In this document: piece after piece, positions 13,411 to 24,507 of the stretch
Numbering within the stretch: position 1 is the first letter of the stretch
Layout: each line of letters opens with the position of its first letter
Assembly (NCBI GenBank): GCA_951217055.1
Contig: OX578277.1
Location: forward strand, 60,570,173 to 60,634,172
DNA length: 64,000 bases
Source: Gerris lacustris
Taxonomy: Eukaryota > Arthropoda > Insecta > Hemiptera > Gerridae
Direction: 5' to 3'
Notes under the pieces: generated by a model
What the model was told of the DNA's origin: nothing
Database searches by the model: none
Seen by the model: the letters and a program-made list of their open reading frames with translations, nothing else
Translations under genes and position numbers: made by a program

Positions 13411-14077
13411 TCTGACCAAAAATCACTTGTGTGGTAAAAAAAAACACCCCGCCAAGTCTGTGGTCAAAAAAAGTTGTGAAATCAACTTTCAGTCCCGCCT
13501 AGTGATGTTGGCACTTTCTCTTGACCCAACACTGTCAACTTAGATACTTATCAGCTTTTTCTCCTTGGCGGTGTGCCTGCAGTACTACCCAAAGTTAACT
13601 GGTTGTACTTCACGACTTCACGTATCCTCTGCAAAGAAAGTAGTAGTACGGGGCCATTCCTTGAAAGTTTAATTTGTATATTACTTACTTCTATTATATT
13701 TGCTTTTTGATAATGGGAAAGATTTACAGCAATGATCATTGTGGCATCGAGAAGAGCCTTCAACAACACTGTTAAAAGGCTTTCCTTTACAATGTGCGCC
13801 TGCATATATTAGTACTAGTTGTCTAGAACTAAGACTATGAGGTGAACAACTATCTTTCCACACAAACCTCATGTGGCAAACGTGAAGGTGAAACAAGAAA
13901 TTGTATTGGTGTTTGAAGGATATTAAATTCCAGTTTCAGGAAATGGCAAGGCACACCGCCAAGGAGAAGAAGCTGATAAGTATCTAAGTTGACTGTGTTG
14001 GGTCAGGAGAAAGTGCCAACATCACTTGGCGGGACAGAAAGTTGATTTCACAACTTTTTTGGACCACAGTCTTGGCG

Positions 14078-14142
<65 letters not shown>

Positions 14143-14167
14143 ACACAAGTGGTTTTTGGTCAGATTA
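13411..14167. mobile_element. Long-TIR element with poly-T
   Basis: AATCTGACCAAAAATCACTT at the left and AAGTGGTTTTTGGTCAGATT at the right are inverted, and the match runs about 190 bp inward through CTTCTCCTTGGCGGTGTGCC. A run of about 56 T sits in the right arm where the left arm has about 9 A. Minus-strand frames inside have no known domain. Confidence 0.8.
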
Positions 14168-14189
14168 AATCTACATTAGAAAAGTTGTC

Positions 14190-14592
14190 TGAAAATTCTG
14201 ATAAAAGCTTAATACTAAATTTACTTAGGTGTCGAAGGTCTGAATCTTTCACAGTTCTCTAAAATGTGATCAATGTCCGTTGGTTCTTTGGACACTGCTA
14301 GTCTTAGCAGGTGCTGAAGGTTTTCATTTGTTAGGCGGGACCTATTTTTGTTCTTAATTAAATTCATTCTACTAAAAGTTGATTCACGTGTGTAGGTTGA
14401 AGCGAATATACTCAGGATTAGTTTGAACAATTGAATGAAATTTATTTTTTATTTCTGGCACTTAATTTATTTTCTAGCGGCGTAAGATAATGGGAAAAAT
14501 ATCGCGAGTTTTACGTACGGTCGAGGCCACACAATATTGTACTGAGGGCCGCATGCGGCCCGCGGACCGCGTAGTGTAGTGAGTACCCCTGG
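14190..14592 (-). mobile_element. Internally deleted hAT element with transposase C-terminus
   Basis: The right end, read on the minus strand, is CAGGGGTACTCACTACACTA, a hAT terminus followed by GC-rich CCGCGGGCCGCATGC. The minus-strand frame 14430-14221 reads LILSIFASTYTRESTFSRMN and NRSRLTNENLQHLLRLAVS, the hAT C-terminal dimerisation region. The rest of the transposase and the other end are missing; the 13411-14167 element lies where they would be. Confidence 0.75.
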
Positions 14593-15224
14593 CTTAGACT
14601 ATATAGTCTAAGATTACCTAGACCACCAAAACTCTTAACTTATTTCAGTTCCACGCATGCTCATTTTTGCTAAGGTTAAGGTTGGTGTACCCCGCGCGAG
14701 CACTGAAGGGATAAATATGCGTAAATTCCTTTTTGTTGCTAAACTTCCGTAAGTAAAATAATTGTGTTATAAGTTTAGCTCATTCAATAAAATTGCGAAT
14801 CCCAGAGAGGTGTGACATGTTTCACACTAATGATCACATCGAGTTGCTGAGTAAAGTGGCCGGGATCACCCGTCCAATAATAACATAATGATGTGTTGAT
14901 CAGGGCATAAAATATTTATAGAGAGAGAAAGAAAAAATACAAATGCAAATGAGATTATAAGTACTCAAAAGCGAATTATTTTAATATTTTAGAAACTTTT
15001 TGTATTGGTTGGTTAACTTGGTGGTTTAGCGAATTTATCAACTTCTGAAGTTCCAAAATTAACCCCTTTTCTGCCAAAAGTATTGATTTCAAACTTTCTC
15101 TGTTTACAGTAACCTAGCAGTAATCAACGTTCATAAAAAAGTTGATATTTCAATAGCATACAATAATAATTCATAATATAATGTACAAGTTAAATATAAA
15201 TCAGTTTCTAAAATCTCATTAAAA

Positions 15225-15540
15225 ACTTATTTTATGGCACGTTCTGGAGCCCTGGAGTGAATCCGGAAAAAACTAACAAAATCACCGTCACAAAATCATA
15301 TATATTTATAGTAAGACGCTTGCTTTAATGATACAAATAATGATTTTCTTTTAATTTTGTCATAACTCTGCTAGGTACAAACAGTTCGTTACTTTTAATT
15401 TTGTCTCTCTTCTAACTCCGCCATGTATAAGTAGTTAGCAATGTATACTTACTTAGCAGTGTGATTTTATAATTTATATTTAATGAAAAATGTAAGGAAC
15501 TTCGTTCCTACCGGGTGTCCCGAAACACCACACGTATTTT
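15225..15540. repeat. Dispersed repeat C, copy 1
   Basis: Includes GGCACGTTCTGGAGCCCTGG, TAGGTACAAACAGTTCGTTA and TGAAAAATGTAAGGAACTTC with ACCGGGTGTCCC. The later words recur in reverse at 40240-40440. No ORF. Confidence 0.6.
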
Positions 15541-16993
15541 TTTTTATTATTCTATTCTATATTAGTTTCCGGATTTACAATTGGAGATACAGTTTTATGG
15601 GCTATTATATTTATATGCTGCTCTTTGTTACACTGATATCATTGATTATTGCTAATTTATGATCCTCATTACTTGATAGCTTAGCTATAAGCTAAAACAG
15701 ATCAATCAAAATTTCAAAATAACCATCGTAATATTATTCTAAATCAATTATAGAATGTAAGGTAAGGTGTTATTCAGTGATATAAAAAAGGCTTTTTACA
15801 GAATAAGAATTGCTACTACCTAATATTAATAGAAATATGTATGGATCTATGAAGCAAGTGAATGAAATAAGAATAGTTAAACTTGGTGTGATTTTACTAC
15901 AAAAAACTTCCTAATTGAATGAAACAGACTCAACAAGTGAACTAGCTATGAAGTCACGGAAGGCTGTCTGTAATGTTAAAAAAAAACAAATTAATCACTT
16001 TATTGATCGTTTTGAGACTCCTTAGTGAAACTCTTCTAATAAATATCTAATAAAGAAAATACAAAATATTTTAATATTTTATATCAGAAAAATTAATATT
16101 GTTGATATGCTTAAAAAAGAAAAATAAAAATGGATTTTTCTTTCAAATAGGGAATTATATTCTGAACTTAAATAAGCTTACTCTGTCTTTCTTTTTTTAT
16201 TTGCTTTACGTTTTCCTTATAATAAGGCTTGACAGATTGGATTCCTTGTACAGTATGTTTTGTAGGTAATAGGTATATGTTTGTGTTTTTTTTTTTTACT
16301 TTGAGTTAATGCAAAATAATTGGGCGCGGTAGAGAGAAGAAATGTTGACATGGAACTAATTTTTCAAGACAAAATTGCCCTGTCCCTCTTTCTCTTTCAC
16401 GTTACCGTTACAGTTAAAATAATCAGGATAACAGCTCTAATTCTTTTTTCGGGAGTAGTATTTCCTTCCTGAGCTAAAGCTCAAGTAAGCAACATTGTTT
16501 AGTTTTTAGTTTATCGTCTTAAGTTATTTTATTATTTTCTTTAATTTGAAAATACTTCCAAGTTGATTCTAAGATTAACACATTTTTCGACTCTCCCCCC
16601 GCCTTGTTTCTTATACATACACACATCTGATACATTACTAATACATTTTACATTATTTCTCACATTTTTTTGTAATAAAATATAATACACATTTTTTAGT
16701 GAAATTCCCGGTTACGGTTTCTACTTTGAGAAAGGGGGGGGGGGGGGGTGCCCCTTGAAAAAAATTACTATTGGTGCACTACTGTTGCTTAATTTACTAT
16801 CAATGTTCCTCTTAAGAACTATTTTCCACTTTGTTCTTATCGCTAATGACGCATATCCATAAGAAATATAACTAAAACTCCTTAATTCATATTTTACCAT
16901 TTTGGTAGTATTCATACTACAGAAAGATTAAATTTTAATTTAAATCAAGTTATAATTATTATTAACTACGGGAAACAGACAGAGAAAAATACA

Positions 16994-17067
16994 CTCCAGC
17001 GCCGGGATTTGAACCACGGGCCTCTATAATTCCAGTATAGCGCTCTACCAACTAAGCTACGCAGGAG
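16994..17067 (-). tRNA. tRNA-like sequence (likely pseudo), left arm
   Basis: On the minus strand CTCCTGCGTAGCTTAGTTGG starts a cloverleaf-like sequence with A box, CTATA/TATAG anticodon stem, loop CTGGAAT (GGA in the anticodon position) and GGTTCAAATCC B box. The acceptor stem has one mismatch and the T stem two. GGA would be Ser, but the long variable arm of Ser tRNAs is absent, so it is probably not a working tRNA. Confidence 0.45.
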
Positions 17068-17375
17068 AATGAGTTTCTCTGACGTTAATGATGCCTTGTC
17101 CCGAATATAAGCTTTCAATTTTCCACATAAGTCTTAGAAGTCAACATTAATGACATAGAACTAGACCGAGAAATAACGCTTATAATTATAAAGTACCCAA
17201 TTAGTAATAATTATTACCTATTTAATAATAATAATTACCTAATTGGGTACTTTATAATTATAAGCGTTATTTCTCGGTCTAGTTCTATGTCATTAATGTT
17301 GACTTCTAAGACTTATGTGGAAAATTGAAAGCTTATATTCGGGACAAGGCATCATTAACGTCAGAGAAACTCATT

Positions 17376-17449
17376 CTCCTGCGTAGCTTAGTTGGTAGAG
17401 CGCTATACTGGAAATATAGAGGCCCGTGGTTCAAATCCCGGCGCTGGAG
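17376..17449 (+). tRNA. tRNA-like sequence (likely pseudo), right arm
   Basis: The inverted twin of the left-arm copy, differing at one base in the anticodon loop (CTGGAAA). The 74-nt length, A box TAGCTTAGTTGGTAGAGC and B box GGTTCAAATCC are tRNA-like. Paired with its twin, any long transcript would hide both copies in duplex. Confidence 0.45.
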
Positions 17450-17639
17450 TGTATTTTTCTCTGTCTGTTTCCCGTAGTTAATAATAATTATAACTTGATT
17501 TAAAATAAAACTCCTTAAGTTTATCAGTAAGCAATTTTTCTTAGTTTTCTTCCATGATGAATTTTATATTTAAGTTGTGTAACATATTCTTCCTTTTAGT
17601 AAAACAAATGATGTAACAAAACTACTTTTTTCTGTTTAG

Positions 17640-17678
17640 CTTACTGGAGAGCAGATGGTAGTGCAGCCAATGCCAACC
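17640..17678 (+). CDS. tou: tou exon, 39 nt
   Basis: A very small exon behind acceptor TTCTGTTTAG and before donor C|GTAAGT. It completes an Ala codon with the previous exon, encodes YWRADGSAANAN and leaves one base (C). The next exon begins CT, giving a Pro codon. Exact phase agreement on both sides supports the call despite the small size. Confidence 0.85.
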
Positions 17679-18076
17679 GTAAGTATATTATCACATGTTC
17701 TTTATGATTATGGATGTTTTCATGACGGTCTATGCTTCTTTACCTAAAACCTGAATCGTTTGAAAATTACTCCTTTTACAAGTTTTACATTGCTTGTTTA
17801 GAAGAAACATCTTTGTTATAAAAAAACTTCATTATTAGAAAAAGAAATGGATAAAACAAAAATAATGTTTAACGAATATTGCCAGCTTTATCACTCATTC
17901 AATTTCCTTTTATTTTGTCCCCTACTTAATCCACTTCTGTTTTTAATTTAAAATATTAAAATTAAAATGAACAAGATTAAAGAATTGGTCTATTTAATGG
18001 TATTGTCGGCCTGTGATAAGTATTATTTACTCTCTCTTGAAAACCCAATCTATTAAAAGCAGATTTTTAACTTACG

Positions 18077-18108
<32 letters not shown>

Positions 18109-18490
18109 TTTATTGATTAACACAACTACAATAAAAACATGTTATAAGTGTTACAGTTGTTTTAAGTTTTATCTTGGCTTGATCAGCATGTGAAAAGGAA
18201 GTAGTCCAGCGAGTACCATAATAATTTTGGGTAGATGATTAATTTGATGATTATTATTTCGTTTATATTTACTTATATTAGGGAGATCTTCTAAAGCCCT
18301 GATTTGCAACTTATTAAAATTTAAAGTTATTAATTATTTTAGATTATTATTTTAGTCAATTTATATCTAAATTTAAAATTCTTAATAAATTAAGATTGTT
18401 AGTCAATTTATGTCTCTACTTTCAATGTGCATGTAAGTTTTTAATTCGAGGTCTAGATTAATATAGTGTGGTTAGGGGATGTTGTTTCAG
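17679..18490 (+). other. Intron
   Basis: AT-rich intron with a run of about 28 T at 18077-18105. Nothing else was recognised. Confidence 0.8.
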
Positions 18491-18631
18491 CTTTGTTTGG
18501 TGCCTACCCAAGTGCCTATGGGTCCCTTCTTGGTCGGACGGGAGCACCAGGCTTCCCACCGACCAATCATCCATTCGGAACACTTAGTGTAGCTGCTTCA
18601 CAAGCCTCCACCCTGGGCCTCAACCCAGCAA
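18491..18631 (+). CDS. tou: tou exon: Gly/Pro/Ala-rich N-terminal segment
   Basis: The acceptor is GTTGTTTCAG and the donor A|GTCAGT. Translation gives LFGAYPSAYGSLLGRTGAPG and continues to NPA with one base left. The composition is Gly, Ala, Pro and Ser rich, as expected of the disordered N-terminal region of BAZ2/Tou proteins. The end joins directly onto the AAWWSMAQQL block of the next exon. An upstream in-frame ATG at 18466 lies in the intron and is not the start. Confidence 0.9.
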
Positions 18632-18762
18632 GTCAGTTACATTTATTTTAACTTTAAAGTGGTATGCTTATCCTAAGCAAGGTATATAGTGATATCTATT
18701 TATTTAAAATTTTCAACTGTCAATTAATTTCAAATTTAAGCTATAAATATATTTTTCCGCAG

Positions 18763-19084
18763 GCGCAGCATGGTGGAGCATGGCACAGCAGCTTGCGGCG
18801 CAGGATTACCTAGCGTCGTTACAATTTGCTGGACTGCCACCGAATCTAATGCCACCAGCGTTCTCGCTGCTACCTTCTGTTGGTTCATCGCCCGGGTCCA
18901 CCCCTCACCTGGGCGGTACCAAGACTTCTTCATCCCACCTAGCAAGTTCAAAGGCAAGCTCAGTACCATCAACTCCTATACTAACGTCCAGCAAATCTCC
19001 ATCCACAACTTCATCTTCAGGCAGCTCAACACCTGCTTCAACTGTTACCCCACAACCTCCACCCTCTTCCACTCCTCAATTAAG
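18763..19084 (+). CDS. tou: tou exon: AAWWSMAQQLAAQDYL block and Ser/Thr/Pro linker
   Basis: The exon follows a TTTTTCCGCAG acceptor and ends AG|GTATAA. It begins SAAWWSMAQQLAAQDYLASL, a block I recognise as conserved among BAZ2/Toutatis proteins although it has no named domain. It then reads LPPNLMPPAFSLLPS and passes into about 65 residues dominated by Ser, Thr and Pro (TSSSHLASSKASSVPSTP and similar), which look disordered and phosphorylatable. GC content is clearly higher than in the flanking introns. It is the longest exon in the window, 322 nt, and leaves two bases (AG) that combine with T of the next exon to give Ser. Confidence 0.95.
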
Positions 19085-19244
19085 GTATAATTCTGTTATT
19101 TGTAATTTACTCTTAAATTGAATACAATATTTGAGTGAGTTATTTATATTATCAAGGTTTAAAGGGATACAAGGAAGGGTGAAACATACGAATCTATATA
19201 ATGAATAAATAAGGATATTAAATTTGGTCTTTCAAATATGAGAC

Positions 19245-19293
19245 AAGAATTTGTCAAGCCCGATAGCCCCCCCCCCCCCCGTTCCTACGCCAC
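19245..19293 (-). mobile_element. hAT-type MITE terminal fragment
   Basis: The 49 bases include CAAGCCCGATAG, a run of about 14 C and the terminal GTTCCTACGCCACTG. The same end occurs at 11129-11172, so this is a one-ended relic of that MITE family in the small intron between two tou exons. The other end was not found. Confidence 0.6.
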
Positions 19294-19537
19294 TGAGCTT
19301 CTCTTCTAGTATATTTTAACTTAATTCATTTACAATTCACTGCCCTAAGAAAAATAAATTTTTACTAAAACGTTAGCTACTAAGTTTTCTTAACCTTAAT
19401 ATTATAATCATGACATACCTAGAAGCACAATGTAATTCTTTAGAATCAAAGGCTTTATAAGGTTAAATTATTAAACTTATAATTCACTTCAATAATATCT
19501 TCCTTTTGTAATCGATCCTTTATATTATTTGTTTCAG

Positions 19538-19700
19538 TGATGGTTTGCTTGGAGGGGTAAGGTTACCACCTGATACTGAGATCATCAAGTATACATCTTC
19601 CATGTTAGGTCCTAAAATTCCTGGAACGACAAATCGGGGAAGAAAGAAAACCATCTCCCTCGATAATCATGGAAACCACATTAACGATAAGTCCCATAAG
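19538..19700 (+). CDS. tou: tou exon: IIKYTSS and RGRKKTISLD block
   Basis: Acceptor TTGTTTCAG, donor AAG|GTATAC. The exon completes Ser, then encodes DGLLGGVRLPPDTEIIKYTS and continues to PGTTNRGRKKTISLD and HINDKSHK. EIIKYTSS and GTTNRGRKKTISLD are strongly conserved in BAZ2A/B and Tou. The RGRKK core is basic and AT-hook-like, so it may contact DNA. It ends in phase 0. Confidence 0.95.
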
Positions 19701-19850
19701 GTATACATTGACTGTGACTTTTTTTTTATGTAGAAAAGTTAATTAACTTTTCTTTAAAAATTGATGATGTACATATTACCTTAACTCTATTCTTTCTTGT
19801 ACAATTATATACATGTGTTTTATATTGTTATTAATTTTTTCTTTACATAG

Positions 19851-19931
19851 CGAACTACACCTCCTATTGGTCTCGATCTCAGTGCTAAAAGTAAAGAAGC
19901 AGCCTCTGTGGTTGACTCATTTTACCGATAC
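19851..19931 (+). CDS. tou: tou exon: GLDLS motif
   Basis: An 81-nt phase-0 exon with acceptor TTTACATAG and donor TAC|GTAAGT. It encodes RTTPPIGLDLSAKSKEAASV and then VDSFYRY. GLDLS at 19869-19883 resembles the PxDLS consensus that recruits the corepressor CtBP, although Gly replaces Pro. Toutatis is a known CtBP partner, so a docking role is plausible but inferred. Confidence 0.93.
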
Positions 19932-20611
19932 GTAAGTTCTTCTAATCTTAATATCTTTCTGGTTCCCTACCTTGATAATTTGATCGAAACATTGGGATAA
20001 TAAAATGTTAAAAGGAGAGTGAATGTTATTAATTAATATTGAATCTAACATTACACATATTCCTCATAAATGTTTAGTCTGGGAAAAAAAGAAGAAAAAT
20101 AAGGGGGGGGGGGGGGAGAAATTGGAATCAGAATAATTTTGCTTTTATTGAATAATTAAAATGGTTTATACATTATGTTGTTCCCTTTTGTAAAAATGCT
20201 CCATTTAACAAATATAACTTTAAAAGAGTATAAGTTTTCATGGTTGTTAATTAAACAAATTTAGTAATTTCATAAAGCTGGTCCTCTGTCCTCCATGTCT
20301 TTATCAACTATGGTCAATTATGGTTGATTAAGACTCCATAGTTAATTAACTATGGTTATTGTGATTTGATAATACATTTATTTCATCCGACTAAATTGGT
20401 CCTAATGGCAAATCTATGTTTTAGCTTATTATAAAAATAAATCAATATAATATATGTTTTTATTAATGTTTACTCCTAACTTTAAATCATAGCTGATTGA
20501 TTATACATTATTATGTTGGTTAATGTTAAAAGAAAGAAATGCAATGCACAGATATTGATAATATAATACGCGACATGAATTTAATACTGATGATTTGGAT
20601 GTATTTTTCAG

Positions 20612-20774
20612 GGAGATGTGGAAAGCGAGTCAAACGGGAGGTCGTCCCCTGTAGATGCTGATGGTCCACTGAATTTAAGCATGAAACCAGATTCAACTCC
20701 ATCAGCGAATAGTGCCCTCCACTCTCTCTCAACTCTCTCCCAATCAATATCTCTTGATACTCCCAATGATAGGA
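20612..20774 (+). CDS. tou: tou exon: PLNLS CtBP-type motif
   Basis: Acceptor TATTTTTCAG, donor GGA|GTAAGT. It begins GDVESESNGRSSPVDADGPL and carries NLSMKPDSTPSANS, followed by a Ser/Thr/Leu-rich tail ending DTPNDR plus one base. PLNLS at 20666-20680 is a good variant of the PxDLS CtBP-binding motif. The exon is otherwise low in hydrophobics and looks disordered. Confidence 0.95.
20666..20680 (+). other. PLNLS CtBP-binding motif (coding)
   Basis: The codons CCA CTG AAT TTA AGC read Pro-Leu-Asn-Leu-Ser, matching the PxDLS family with Asn for Asp. Combined with GLDLS in the preceding exon, the protein carries two such motifs about 45 residues apart. The function is inferred from the known Toutatis-CtBP association. 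Confidence 0.6.
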
Positions 20775-22890
20775 GTAAGTTTATAAAATTAATAAATACT
20801 TTTGATTACTGAATGGATCAATGTATTAATCTAGTTTAAATATAGAAATGAGGATATACCTGGTTAAATTACTAGAATTATTTGATATAGCTTTGTATTA
20901 TATACTTTACATCTTAGAATGAACATAGGCCCTTTTTGGGTTCATTATTACACAATTATTTTCCTCCTGAATTGATTTGGTGATGTTATTTTTTTCTACT
21001 TCTTTTAACAATGGCCACTTAACAACCTATTACCTGAGAAATGTCCTTTTTGCCTGAAAAACCTTTAGACAAATAACTTTAAATAAAGGAACATTTTAGA
21101 CAACTTTTTCACTTCTTTTTTTCTCCTAAAAGCAGTAAATATCTCCTTTTTTCTATTTCTTTTGCATCCTAATTAACACAACTAATCCTCCTAATGAAGG
21201 ATTAGTCTCTTTAGTCATCTTCTCAATGTGTTGTAGCAGCAGTAGTAGACGGGTAGGACTAACCACTTGTTCAAACCTAGCAATTAGGCCATCTTTTAGG
21301 CCCATTTTACTAGCCCCGTGGTAGAGTTCCAGCCACTTCACACATCATACCTCTGAAAAACTTAATTTTGAAAAACTAGATTGCAAATCTGCCATTTGAG
21401 GCTTTCTGGTGGGCTTTTTATAACAATGTTGAAAAATATTTCTTGCCAGTACTAACGAGTTTTTTTTTTTTTTACTAAAATACCTAAATTTTCTATGCAT
21501 TAGAATATTTACATCGGCCAACAGATCAAAACTTTTAAAAATCAAAATTATTACTTATTGTTATTATGAAACGCTGTAATATTGTGTAATAAAAATCACA
21601 CAATAATAAAATCAATAATAGACAAAACAACTTTTTGTATTTTTTTTTTTTTTTATAATACTAAGAAAAGTTGTAAAGGGAAGTTTGTTTTCATACAATA
21701 TAAGCAATGTATTTTAATTTGTACTTAAAAATAAAAAATAAAAAACTAAAATAATAAACATAGTTTTATAGTAAAATTTTCAGGAATTCTAATAGTTTAA
21801 CTTTCTAAGGTAAATCTTCCATATTCAACGCAAATTTTTACTTTCTCTTAGCCCAACAATCTGTTTATCCCAATCAAATATTTGGGATAAACAGAAAAAT
21901 TGGACCTATTTACTAAAATGGTGTTCATAATCTCCTCTCAGAATGCCACGACCATTGATTGATATATTCATTTACAAACGTCATTCAACAACTATGCAAA
22001 ATATCCAAACTTTTCAATTTAGTTCTACAATATGGCTAAATCATAGCTTCGTAAACTGGACTGTTTTATAATGTGGCTTAATATCTGTTTGTTTTGATAA
22101 GTCTCAGGCAGCCAGGAGAGGGAAAAATATTTTATGGATATTTTTTTATATATAAAATATTGAAGTCCTTATTTCTTAAAATTACCACAAAGGAACACCC
22201 CTTTTTCTTACCCCCCCCCTCTTTATCGCTAGATTGAACCCCAATATTTAGTCAAAGCTATAAGCAGGGGTAGGGGGGCCCGCACCACTTCATCCGCCTA
22301 AGGGACCATATACTCTAAATAATCTGGCCATGACTTTAATATTAACTAATATTATTTTGAATTATTATTAATATTGTTACAAATAATGTTTTTTAATAAT
22401 AAATATTGCCTTTCCTGTCACCCCCTCTAGATGGGGCTCTAGCCATTGATGATGTTTTTAAGCTGTTTAATATGTATCCCAGATTCTCCTAGTTCTTGTA
22501 ACCGTGCTCCAATGTACAAAGATTTATTGTTTGTGAATACATAAACATTATGTATTTTGGAGAATTAAAAGACCTCCAAATAGTAAAAGCTAGTAGAAAA
22601 CATATCCATAGGTGTTCGTAATTTGCTTTTTTGATAATTATAGGCTAATCAGTGATCTTCGGGGTCACTCATCACTCTAAAGCTTACTCATTATTTTTCA
22701 ATTTTTGAAAAATAATAAGTAAGAATTAAAAATAATGGGGGGGGGGGGGGGGGGGGGCTGATATTTTTTTTTCTATTAAAACAAAATCCAAATAGCATAC
22801 AAGATTAATCAGGTTTGTTTTTTCCAATGATTATTTTATTTAATAATTTGTTTATTGCAATAATTATATTTTATTGATTATTTTTATCAG
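20775..22890 (+). other. Intron, 2.1 kb
   Basis: No exon or complete transposon was recognised. It contains T-rich runs near 21461 and 21641 and a run of about 20 G at 22738-22757. The GGGTAGGGGGGCCCGC stretch at 22268-22285 is GC-rich and may be a transposon scrap. Confidence 0.6.
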
Positions 22891-23000
22891 GTCGGAGAAA
22901 GCCAGGTCCCAAACCAAGAAGAATCCCTCCATTTCCTCTTTCGGAATCTCCTCTTCCTTCTAGTGGCAGTGAAGAAAATGAACCACTTCTTTCTCACAAG
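22891..23000 (+). CDS. tou: tou exon: AT-hook-like KPGPKPRR
   Basis: Acceptor TTTTTATCAG, donor AAG|GTGAAC. After completing Ser it encodes RRKPGPKPRRIPPFPLSESP and ends PLLSHK. RRKPGPKPRR is basic with Gly-Pro in the middle and resembles an AT-hook, a minor-groove binder found in BAZ2 proteins. The central residues differ from the strict PRGRP core, so binding is inferred. Confidence 0.94.
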
Positions 23001-23552
23001 GTGAACTATTGTTTATAAAATTCATATTTCATTCTTTTTATGTATTATATTAAATAATCAGGAAATGTATGCTAAAATTACTAAAGGGAGGGACGTTTAA
23101 GGAATAGTTAGATAGTAACTTTAAAAGTGAAAATATATTGTTTCTTAAATTCTCTTCTTTTAAATAGTACTGCTTTTTCTTACTCATATAGTCTTACTGT
23201 CCAAGGACATCATTAATAAGTCATCGTCATCACTATCAATTTTGATTAAAAGAACTTCTTTATAAGTTTTATAAAATATAAAAAGCTGATCATTATTTGA
23301 TAACTAGTGGACATTTATATAAATGTCAATCTTAAAGAAAATGTATTATTATTATCTAGAGAGTTTTTAATCGTCTTAAATAAATATTGTTTTATTTAAT
23401 TGACTAACATGTGACAATCAGTATCTAGTCATAGAGTCTCTGAGTTTTACTTAATATGAGTAATTACCGTTCGTGTATTAAAATGATAAAATATCAATAA
23501 CATCTAGATTAGTAGTTGCTTTTGTATGATTAATGTTAATTTTTTAATTTAG

Positions 23553-23697
23553 GATGGAAGACCTCGTAATCTTGGTAGGGGAGTGTCTAAGCCAAAAAAG
23601 AATACTGTAGCCTCTCTTCTAGCTCAAAGCAGAGCATTGGGTATTAAGCCAGCATTAGAAATATCTCAACTTGCCGCTCTTACCCGTGCATCTCTAG
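23553..23697 (+). CDS. tou: tou exon: RNLGRG/KKNTVASLLAQSRALGIKP block
   Basis: Acceptor TTTTTAATTTAG, donor CTAG|GTAACT. The translation opens DGRPRNLGRGVSKPKKNTVA and continues SLLAQSRALGIKPALEISQL and AALTRASL. This is among the most conserved stretches of BAZ2A/B and Tou outside the named domains, and it fixes the identity of the gene. It leaves one base (G), joined to AT of the next exon to make Asp. Confidence 0.97.
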
Positions 23698-24277
23698 GTA
23701 ACTTTATTTTCATTTTTTCTTAATACTATAGTTTTAATTTGTGCCTTATATTATGCAATTAAATTTTCCTAATAGTTCTATCTAAGTGTATAGAATTTAT
23801 CAATTTACTTACTCCTTTGTTTTAGATTTTTTTTTTTTAGTTTAACCTTAATTGGTGAGTTGCAAAACAAGTACTTGTCCTAAACCTATTTCTCTTTGTT
23901 ATGTCATATTACCAATACTCTTCCACTAGCTGCAATAGTAATTGATCACTGATGTATTGTTTATACTCTTAACAGTCAGTTCTACCTATTTAGAAGCCTG
24001 CTTTAAAATTACAATTAAAATCTCATTTAAGTGCATTTTATAAATTTCAAATTTGAAAATGTTAGAATAATTTGTCTCTCCTTTAGAAATCGATTATTTC
24101 AACTTTAAATTAGCTAGAGTGATTTTATTCCAACATTTATAATTTTGTTTACTATAAATAGAACTCCACTGGTGAAAATATAATAAAAGGTGAACAAGGG
24201 ATTTTTTTTTTTTTTAATTTTGTTTTTTGATGTTAATGTTTTGCATTATTTATAAATATTTCTATTTAATTTTTCAG

Positions 24278-24484
24278 ATAATCACAAAGATGTGACTAAT
24301 AAGTCATTGAGTCCTGCCCCTATTCTAGATCTTCATCATTACTTATCTCCTTATAAGAGTGAAGAGATGAAGTCTATCTGTGGTGACAGTGTAAGTGATG
24401 ATAGATCAATGCACAGTCACTCTGACCTCACTGATAGTGACAGTGATATGGATAGAAAATCAATGATTGACCCTTCTTCCGCAG
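24278..24484 (+). CDS. tou: tou exon: acidic Ser/Asp segment before the MBD
   Basis: Acceptor TAATTTTTCAG, donor GCAG|GTAATT. It begins DNHKDVTNKSLSPAPILDLH and runs to DSVSDDRSMHSHSDLTDSDS then DMDRKSMIDPSSA. The second half is rich in Ser and Asp, giving many possible casein-kinase-2 type sites. It precedes the MBD directly in the protein but by 5 kb of transposon-filled intron in the DNA. Confidence 0.93.
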
Positions 24485-24507
24485 GTAATTGAATTAATTG
24501 ATATCTA

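Larger units (their letters stand above)
16941..17502. mobile_element. 562-bp near-perfect palindrome with tRNA-like arms
   Basis: Starting TAAATCAAGTTATAATTATT and ending with its inverse, the two arms (about 265 bp each) are nearly identical; the centre is an AATAATTATTACC spacer near 17220. Each arm carries a 74-nt tRNA-like sequence. A 50-bp end fragment at 54489 shows the unit has been mobile or copied elsewhere. Confidence 0.85.
699..17639 (+). other. Intron of about 17 kb, repeat-filled
   Basis: This is the largest intron in the window. No coding exon was recognised in it. It holds several transposon derivatives listed separately (foldback MITEs, a mariner-like MITE, a tandem-repeat TIR element, hAT elements, a tRNA-like palindrome). 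The parts not covered by those entries are plain AT-rich DNA with no feature I can support. Confidence 0.7.

Noticed and set aside
14026..14262. Frame with a long Phe run
   Set aside because: It is the translation of the poly-T tract in a transposon arm.
18736..19090. Other long frames overlapping the AWWSMAQQL exon (106 codons +, 78 codons -)
   Set aside because: They are alternative-frame shadows of the exon; only the frame with AWWSMAQQLAAQDYL matches the family and the splice phases.
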